Below, in pieces: positions 56,801-64,000 of a stretch of DNA of 64,000 nucleotides. The notes below the pieces were generated by a model. The model saw only the letters and a list, made by a program, of their open reading frames with translations, did not search any database and was not told the origin of the DNA. A program made the translations under genes and the position numbers. This stretch comes from Branchiostoma lanceolatum. Lineage: Eukaryota > Chordata > Leptocardii > Amphioxiformes > Branchiostomatidae. The stretch is from contig NC_089739.1 of NCBI RefSeq assembly GCF_035083965.1, positions 5,462,198 to 5,526,197 of the forward strand. Reading direction: 5' to 3'. Each line of letters starts with the position of its first letter. Positions within the stretch are counted from its first letter, which is position 1.

Positions 56801-59800
56801 GCAGTGGAGCCACTCCAAGAGAAGAGACTGCTAGCTTCCCTATCAACAGAAGGGATACCAACATGGGAAATTCTCAAATGCAGCAACTCAGCATTTTCCT
56901 GACACAAGACTGGGCCCAAGAACTTGGCATTCCTTAAGTTAAGTGACACTTTTCCCTCAATGAACCCCTTTCACAGGATTTACTGAAAACTGTTTATCAT
57001 TTGTGATTTACTTCAAACTACTGTAATTCTTGTTTCTTTCACCGTAACTCTATGTTCCCTGTTATCACTGTCATCTCTGTATTGTGAACTTATCATCATC
57101 ATGGAAAATCTGTTGTGATTATTGAAAATTTCTTCACACATCCGTTCTGTGAAGTTAAAGTTCAGTGAAAATGTCCATTTTCTTTACAACGCCACTCCAG
57201 CAACTCTAAGCATCTATAAGTCACTTCACTCCAGCCTTTCAAAGCACCTGCAGCTGTAAGCCACTCCAGCCACTCTAAGCACCTGTAAGGCACTCCACTC
57301 CAGCCACTCTAAGCACCTGTCACTCCAGCCATTCTTAGAACATGTAAGTCACTGCACTAGCCACTCTAAGCACCTGTAAGCCACACCAGTCACTCTAAGC
57401 ACCTGTCACTCAAGTCATTCTAAGCACCTGTAAGTCATTCCAGCCACTCTAAGCACCTGTAAGTCACTCTAGCCATTCCAAGCACTTGTACCTCAATGTG
57501 CTCAGCCATTCTAAGCACCTCTGACTGCACCCTGGCCAATCTTAGCACCTCTTACTCACTTGTATCATCCTATGTAGTCTGGCCATTCTGATCACTTTTA
57601 GCTATTCAAACTCACTACACTCTGGCTGTTCTGATTACTTGGGTGTTTGGATGCATGATTGAATAAATGATTTGTTACCCCCTGAGCAGACGTAGGTGTT
57701 TGACTGCATTTTCTGACGAATAATATTTCCTCTGAGCAGACACAGGTATTTGGCTTCTATTATTCTGATGAATGATTTTTACTCTGAGCAGGTACATGTT
57801 TTTTTGTTTCTAATGTAGTAATTAATGATTTTTTCCTGTCTTAGCAGACACATACAGGTATTTAGTTTTTTATGTTCTGATGAATGATTTTTTTCCTCCA
57901 AGGAAACATACATGTATGTTTGGCTGCATGTAATAATAATATCGATTTTTTTTATCCTCCAAGCAGATACTGGTATTTGGCTAATCTATTTTTATTTTAT
58001 TTTCCTCTGAGCAGACCTGGGTATTTGGCTGCATGTAATGATAAATCATTTTATTCCTCCAAGCAGATACAGGTATTTGGCTTCTATTAATCTGATGAAT
58101 GATTTTATTACTTTGAGCACACACAGGTATTTGCTTTCTGTTCTATTGATGAATGATTTTTTTCTCTGAGCAGACACATGTTTGGCTGCATGTAATGATA
58201 CATTATTTTATTCCTCCAAGTAGATACAGGTATTTGGCTTCTATTATTCTGAAGAATGATTTTTTTTTTTTGAACGGACACAGGTATTTGCTTTCTGTTC
58301 TACTGATGAATGATTTCATTCCTCCAAGCAAATACTAGTACAGGCTTCTATTATTCTGATGAATGATTTTTTCCTCTGAGCAGACACAGATGTTTGGCTG
58401 CATATAATGATAAATGATTTTTTCCCTCCATGCAGATACAGGTATTTGTCTAATCTATTGTTCTTAGACTCATAAATTATTATTTTTTTCTTAGCAGACA
58501 CAGGTATTTGGCTTCTATTATTCTGATGATGACTTTTTCCCTCTCATCAGACACAGGTGTTTGGCTTCTATTTTTCTGATGAATCATTTTTTCCTCTTAG
58601 CAGACACAGGTGTTTGGCTTCTATTTTTCTGATGAATCATTTTTTCCTCTTAGCAGACACAGGTGTTTGGCTTCTATTATTCTGATGAATCATTTTTTTC
58701 CTCTTAGCAGACACAGGTGTTTGGCTTCTATTATTCTGATGACTCATTTTTTCCCTCTCATCAGACAAAGGTGTTTGGCTTCTATTATTCTGATGAATGA
58801 TTTTTTCCTCTTAGCAGACACAGGTGTTTGGCTTCTATTATTCTGATGAATCATTTTTTTTCCTCTCACCAGATACAGGTATTTGGCTTCTATTATTCTG
58901 ATGATGATATTTTTCCCTCTCAGCAGACACAGGTGTTTAGCTTCTATTATTCTGATGAATGTTTTTTTTTTCCTCTTAGCAGACACAGGTGTTTGCCTTC
59001 TATTATTCTGATGAATGATTTTTTTCCTCTCAGCAGATACATGTGTTTGGCTTCTATTATTGTGATGAATGATTTTTTCCTCTTAGCAGACACAGGTGTT
59101 TGGCTTCTACTATTCTGATGAATCATTTTTTTCCTCTCAGCAGATACAGGTGTTTGGCTTCTATTATTCTGATGATGATATTTTTCCCTCTCAGCAGACA
59201 CAGGTGTTTGGCTTCTATTATTCTGATGAATGTTTTTTTTTTCCTCTTAGCAGACACAGGTGTTTGCCTTCTATTATTCTGATGAATGATTTTTTTCCTC
59301 TCAGCAGATACAGGTATTTGGCTTCTATTATTGTGATGAATGATTTTTTCCTCTTAGCAGACACAGGTGTTTGGCTTCTACTATTCTGATGAATCATTTT
59401 TTTTTCTCTCAGCAGATACAGGTGTTTGGCTTCTATTATTCTGATGAATGACTTTTTCCCTCTCAGCAGACACAGGTGTTTGGCTTCTATTATTCTGATG
59501 AATGATTTTTTTCCCTCTCAGCAGATACATGTGTTTGGCTTCTATTATTCTGATAAAATGATTTTTTTCCTCTTAGCAGATACAGGTGTTTGGCTTCTAT
59601 TATTCTGATGAATGATTCTTTCCCTCTTAGCAGACATGGGTATTTTATTTCTGTTCTACTGATGAATGATTTTTTTCCTCTGAGCAGACACACCCTCACA
59701 CACGTGTTTGGCTGCATGTGCTGATAAAGGATTTTTTTTCCTATAGCAGACACATGTGTTTGGCTTCTATTATTCTTTTGAATGTTTTTTTTCCTCTGAG

Positions 59801-62800
59801 CAGTAACCGGTTTTTGGTTTATATTGTCCTAATTAATGATTTCCCCCCCCCCTCCAAGAATACACGGGTATTTGGCTTCTATTGTTTTGATGAATGGTTT
59901 TTCCCATCTCAGCAGGTACAAGCGAATTGCACATTCTAATGAATAACTTTCTGTCAACTGTGCAGATTCTCTGGTTCTTTTGCTAATGAACATTTTTTTT
60001 TGCCAGCCAAACGACATAAGGGGACAGTGACACAAGGATAGATGGTTGGTGTACACCCTTTCTCATCGGACATTAAGGTCTCATTCCTGTATTACTCCGA
60101 GTGGGTACCCTAAAAGAATATGTACCCCAAAATATTAACGACTGCATGAACGTGTGTTTAGATTGGTGGGAAAATTCCCTTTTAGCCACCCCAACTGATC
60201 TCAAGCATCAAACTGATAAAAGCTTGTTTGTAACTGAAGAAATTAGCAGGTAAAGTTTGGCAGCCATGCGCGATGTCGGACGTCCACAGCCAGGCATTGT
60301 CGGGGATGCGGTCGTGCGCTTTCAGCTGGAAAGTGCCTTTTGGGGGGTGTACTAGTAGCTAAGTGCAGTGTGTAATTGCTATAAAAAGAGATTGTATGTA
60401 GTGAAACTGTTGCCAATTTTATTACATGATGTAGGGTACATGTGCTCAACATAGAATGAATGACCTTGGTGCATTTTCTATAGCTTCATTACGAACGCGC
60501 CCATATGTAAAACATGTTTTATAGCTATGGGGCGAAAAAACTCATGAATGAGACCTTGATAATGTGTTCATGTGTCTTTGAACAGGGTGAACCACCAACA
60601 AGGAGAGCGTTCATCGTTGTCAGGCTTGGAGAGGATATTGACAGCATCAGGTAATACTGCTGAAGGCATGGTTTGTATTTAGAAGCACACCATCCACGCA
60701 AGACTTACCAGTTTGTTCAGATCAATGGGTTAATGCACCTTTCGTAAAGCATGTTCCACAATTGTTTGGGAGTACAGTACAGTATTGAATGTGAACTTGA
60801 TAGATTGACAACTGAACGAAGAATACATGTGTACATGTGTATAATTCTGTATTATTGTTGAATTTCTTGTGTGTAGGACATGTGAAGAAGAAGAGGAGCC
60901 ATGGCAGAGACAGCAGCTCAGATGTCAGCAGTCTGTCCAGTGTAGGTAACTTACTAACCAGTGTTCTCGCCAGGCCTTTTCAGCATAGGGGCCCCCTATG
61001 CTGTGATTTGGACCCCCTATGCTGTGATCTGGACCCCTATGCTGTGTTTCAACCAGCATAGGGGTGTTTCTTTCTGGGACAAACCTTGTGACCCTTCATA
61101 AATCTTATAAAAAGTTCATATTTGGCTTTAGAATGAGGCTGTGACAGAGGAAAAAACTCTACTTCACAAAATTTATCCCTCAAAATGCTTGTAATAATGT
61201 CTCATTGGGTCATGAATTTACAAATTTTCCGGGGGAACATGCCAGACTCCCTACTCTGGTCATGTCTTCAGCACTCCACGCATGACTTGCACCGCTAAAG
61301 TTGGCCTTCTGTACCTGACCCCTATGCTGTGAAAAAATTCTGGTGAGAACACTGCTAACAGTAAATCTTCAAATTCCTGCAGTTGGCAAAATCATGACCC
61401 TGCGAATAATTGTGTTTTGTAATTGCAGTCTGCAGACCTATTTGAGCTTTTCATGAATAAATAAAGGTTCAAACTAACAAATAAACTGAAAAATTGTTTG
61501 AGCCACGAACTACGAGCACTGCGGAAAGCTCCTTTACCCTCAAATCCCCTCAAAAATGAAATGAATTGTATATTTATAGTTTTGCCTGGTAGCCATCCTG
61601 GTGTACCTGTGCTGTACCGGTACTAAATCAGGTCAAGCCTGAGGATTACAGATCAGTGGAAGGCAACTTTGACAGATAGAATCACCATGAATTACCGTGG
61701 CAGTGTACTGCAGTGTACTGTACTGTAGCACAGATTGAGCTTTAAATGTGCCTGAGTCAAATTTTCATCTTTATTTCAATACTGGAGTCATAGCTGACTA
61801 TTGGTGAGGGTGATGGTCATTATAGATGCCATGTAATAGGCCCGTGTCTAGCAGAATTAAACATTATGTTGTTATCGGTTGTTTTTGTCCTTTAATCAAC
61901 CATTACTTGAACATTTAATTTAGTAGTTCAGGGCCAGACCTGTACCTAAACCTGTGTACCTGTACCTAGAATTTGTTTAGGTACACAGCTCTAACCAGGT
62001 GTTACATGTTATATCGTGAACAACCTTGGACAAACTTCAACTTGGCGACTTGACTTGAATTAAAAATTACATTTTCAATGTGTTTCTGGATACTTGTTTG
62101 TCAAATTATAGCCTTAGTAAATGTTTTTTCCACTTGCTTTGGGTCAAAATTAGACTTTCATCTTAGTCAAACATCCCATTGATACCCATACTTTTAAAGA
62201 CTTGAAAAAAGGGCCCTTCCAAAAATGCGCTCTTAGGATATCTAGTCTGATGTTGAAAATAATGTTTATAGTGTTTGTGTGAATATTTATTCATCAATTT
62301 CCACCCTTTAACAACTTAAGTCTTCTATTGCCTTGGCCCAAAAACTGACCTGGAACTTCAGCAATTATCCCATAAGAACCAGTACTTAAGGGATGATTCC
62401 CATCATACATCACACCCCATGGGTCTGCATGAAGGGGCACTACTCAATTCCTGGATTATAAATGGTTCATTTATTTGTTCATCTGTAAATAATTTTTACC
62501 AACTTGGTTGATTTTGTATTTATAAAGATGTGGTCTATTACAAATCACACCTGCTTCTGTTTTTTTCTGGGGTTGCCTATATGCATGTATACATGCATCT
62601 GTCTGTACTGTATCTATAGCTGATGCCCAGCATGTACCTGCGAAGCTGGTGTGTTACGCTTACGAGTGGTTATACTGACTGTACAGATACAGATACGGAA
62701 CTGAGTAGTATCTTGATCAACATGCAAATTAAGATTTCTGATTCTAGATTCATAAGAAATTAATCCTTTTTTAAAGCACATTCATTTATGTATTTTACGC

Positions 62801-62840
62801 TTGTGTTTGCAGTGTCAGTGGTATGAAGGACCTAAGCTGA
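53898..62840 (+). CDS. Candidate multi-exon gene of unknown function (partial model)
   Basis: Plausible exons are 53898-54066 (AG before, GTATGT after), 60586-60650, 60877-60945 and 62813-62840. The first reads RGPAVIVQIHQADIISGDG, then DGRLDTPVVAAAT in an open frame. If joined directly (phase 0), the next exons read RRAFIVVRLGEDIDSI, then an acidic EEEEEPW stretch, ending SGMKDLS and TGA at 62838-62840. An alternative frame of the last three exons reads HVKKKRSHGRDSSSDVSSLS and ends at 62824-62826; it has a more usual coding look but needs another exon or junction. The 5' end is not placed. I recognise no family. The 6.5-kb intron between the first two exons contains the duplicated satellite region. 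The AATAAA repeats near 63867-63893 could be the poly(A) site. Confidence 0.3.
54070..54740. repeat. Segmental duplication, unit 1 (non-satellite part)
   Basis: Matches 56456-57165 almost base for base, for example CAGCGGGTAAGCTTAATCCT, CAGAAGGGATACCAACATGG and CTGACACAAGACTGGG. Each unit is followed by the 29-bp and then the 55-bp satellite. Confidence 0.85.
54840..55640 (+). repeat. 29-bp satellite with repeated 5' splice-site-like word (block 1)
   Basis: The unit is roughly CCATTCTAAGCACCTGTAAG-TCACTCCAG, stepping 29 bp (CACCTG at 55346, 55375, 55404). Most copies carry CTGTAAGT. A dispersed repeat interrupts it at 55130-55320. Confidence 0.9.
55745..56230 (+). repeat. 55-bp satellite with repeated 3' splice-site-like word (block 1)
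   Basis: About nine diverged units of the type seen at 57620-59940: ATTCTGATGAATGAT, a T-rich tract, then AGCAGACACAGGT. Confidence 0.85.
56456..57165. repeat. Segmental duplication, unit 2 (non-satellite part)
   Basis: Partner of 54070-54740; differences are scattered substitutions and one insertion (CCATGCTTCCTA near 56597). The neighbouring exon at 53898-54066 is not duplicated. Confidence 0.85.
57190..57560 (+). repeat. 29-bp satellite (block 2)
   Basis: Same unit as 54840-55640, fewer and more irregular copies, again with CACCTGTAAG words. Confidence 0.85.
57620..59940 (+). repeat. 55-bp satellite (block 2), about 40 units
   Basis: The unit is about 54-56 bp: CAGACACAGGTGTTTGGCTT, CTATTATTCTGATGAATGAT, TTTTTCCTCTCAG. 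A higher-order repeat of five units (~272 bp) is visible at 58823-59093 and 59093-59365. Open frames here (to 97 codons, both strands) follow the satellite period and are not genes. Confidence 0.92.
59940..60585. other. Unassigned intron or intergenic DNA
   Basis: No exon is firmly recognised. A GC-rich patch at 60260-60350 is open on both strands without clear splice support. Confidence 0.3.
60959..61354. mobile_element. 396-bp TIR element with 5-bp target duplication
   Basis: The ends CAGTGTTCTCGCC and GGTGAGAACACTG are inverted; CTAAC flanks both sides (60954-60958, 61355-61359). Pairing continues into CAGCATAGGGG/CCCCTATGCTG. Inside, CCCCCTATGCTGTGAT is tandemly repeated three times near the left end. 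It sits just downstream of a candidate donor. Confidence 0.7.
61360..62620. other. Intron-like DNA, unassigned
   Basis: AT-rich, with no exon or ordered repeat recognised. Confidence 0.3.
62630..62695 (+). mobile_element. 3' end fragment of a CR1/L2-type LINE
   Basis: CCTGCGAAGCTGGTGTGTTACG and ACAGATACAGATACGG match, in reverse, the 3' end region next to the LINE tail at 47140-47215. Only the last ~65 bases are left. Confidence 0.5.
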
Positions 62841-63865
62841 GGGATTTCCTGTTGGGATGTGAGCCTGAGAAGACTACTCTTCAAGCAGAGGTTGTAAGGG
62901 AGATCATGACTTAACTCAAGACTACTCTCCAAGTAGAGGTTGGAGGGGGGGAAATGCTATATTCTCCTGTTTACAGGTTCCAATCACAAGAAGGTATAAT
63001 CAGGCCTTTAGTTGAAAACCAAAGGAGACCAACTGCAGATTGAAAGTCTATCAACTACCAATCTAATCCAGATTTTTGAAGGAGTTGAGAAGAGTGCTGC
63101 CAGTAATGTAGTTACACTTTTAGCATGACACAAATGTGAAGCTTGAAGTCTAAATTTAATGAGATAAGATTAAGCGACAGATCTGTATTTTATGTGGAAG
63201 ATTCTAATGGAACACATAATTCACTACAAGCTGATAGTTTTGTTTATTAATCCAATCACAAGATCATTTTCCAGTGTCTGATGTTCATATGACACACCAA
63301 TTCCTCTAATCTGTGCCCATCAAGGCTTTAAAATGAATGGGTTCAGAAGCTTTATGACAGGATTTGCCAAACATTCAGAAAAATTATAAATCAATCACTG
63401 CTGAACATTGGTGCACAAACACAAAGACATGTACTACAGAAATATAGAAAAGGCTCAAAAGTACCTCATAAAGCAATCTCTGGCACAACTCTCACGTACT
63501 CTATCATCAAAGTGTTTGTATATTAGGACACAACAATTTGTTGTTTTTTCCTTCAAAAATTTGCTCACTCCATTGCTTTTCAATTGCATATTGTCCTTGT
63601 CTTCCTAGTTTCTACAGTTTCCCAAAATGTGTTGTCCATAGAAATGATATATTTGATGTGGTCGTAAATGGGTCTATCAAACTTTGATTTATGGATTTTT
63701 GATTTTGACGCACCAGATTTTATTTGTACCCATTGTATGTTGTCCGCTTCCGTTCTACTGCCAAGCTGTAACACGTATTGTGATTATTGCCTGTGCATAT
63801 ATTATACTGGGCCCCAATGGAAATCAGGTATCCTAGCTGTTTGGGCTACCCAGGAGTCTCAAGAT

Positions 63866-63893
63866 GAAATAAATAAATAAATAAATAAATAAA
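63866..63893 (+). terminator. Repeated AATAAA poly(A) signal candidates
   Basis: (AAAT)n runs give several overlapping AATAAA words about 1 kb after the candidate stop at 62838-62840. They could be a poly(A) signal or a simple repeat. Confidence 0.3.
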
Positions 63894-64000
63894 CTGTTTT
63901 CTTATTTTGTCTTACCAGTTTCTCCCAGTTGTATGTCCGTTTAACTTTGTTTTCCTAAATAGTCTAAGAACAAAGAAATTAAATCAGTAAGACTGCAATC

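Noticed and set aside
54840-57560. CRISPR-like regular 29-bp repeats
   Set aside because: There are no distinct spacers, the whole unit repeats in tandem, and the DNA is eukaryotic.
58600-59760. Repeated 60-97 codon frames (FYYSDE, RIIEAKHL) on both strands
   Set aside because: Their period equals the 55-bp satellite and they occur equally in several frames.

Overview
The window is animal nuclear DNA, and an invertebrate deuterostome such as amphioxus (Branchiostoma) is the best fit. The genes are intron-rich with GT-AG introns and GC-rich exons in AT-rich surroundings. The intervening DNA is packed with tRNA-derived SINEs, CR1/L2 and RTE retrotransposons, short inverted-repeat elements and satellites. 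A CR1-like element with a 2A-like NPGP motif also suits amphioxus. The organism assignment is inference, because no marker gene settles it.

Layout. 1-3635 (+): a complete four-exon MARVEL-domain (plasmolipin/MAL-like) membrane protein. 5004-8470 and 10068-12712 (both -): two complete, tandem intracellular lipid-binding protein genes (FABP/CRABP superfamily) with 5 and 4 exons. 13994-19528: a long inverted duplication carrying two divergent U1 snRNA genes, with a nearly intact CR1/L2-type LINE inserted near the palindrome centre. 19529-29280: gene-poor DNA with SINEs, a hairpin element and an E-box-rich stretch. 29284-39127 (+): a 13-exon organic anion transporter gene (OATP/SLCO) whose last two membrane segments cannot be found in the window. 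39285-53600: mobile-element debris (PIF/Harbinger-like elements, a 98-bp satellite, several LINE fragments, a second big inverted repeat, a SINE split by an inverted-repeat element). 53624-62840 (+): exons of a possible unknown gene flanking two satellite families, one repeating a 5' splice-site-like word and the other a 3' splice-site-like word, inside a duplicated segment.

The protein genes have membrane or lipid roles (MARVEL membrane organiser, two cytosolic lipid carriers, an anion transporter), but nothing shows they act together. The best single observation is the head-to-head U1 pair: the ~164-nt RNA regions are about 96% identical between arms, while the flanks have drifted to roughly 75%.
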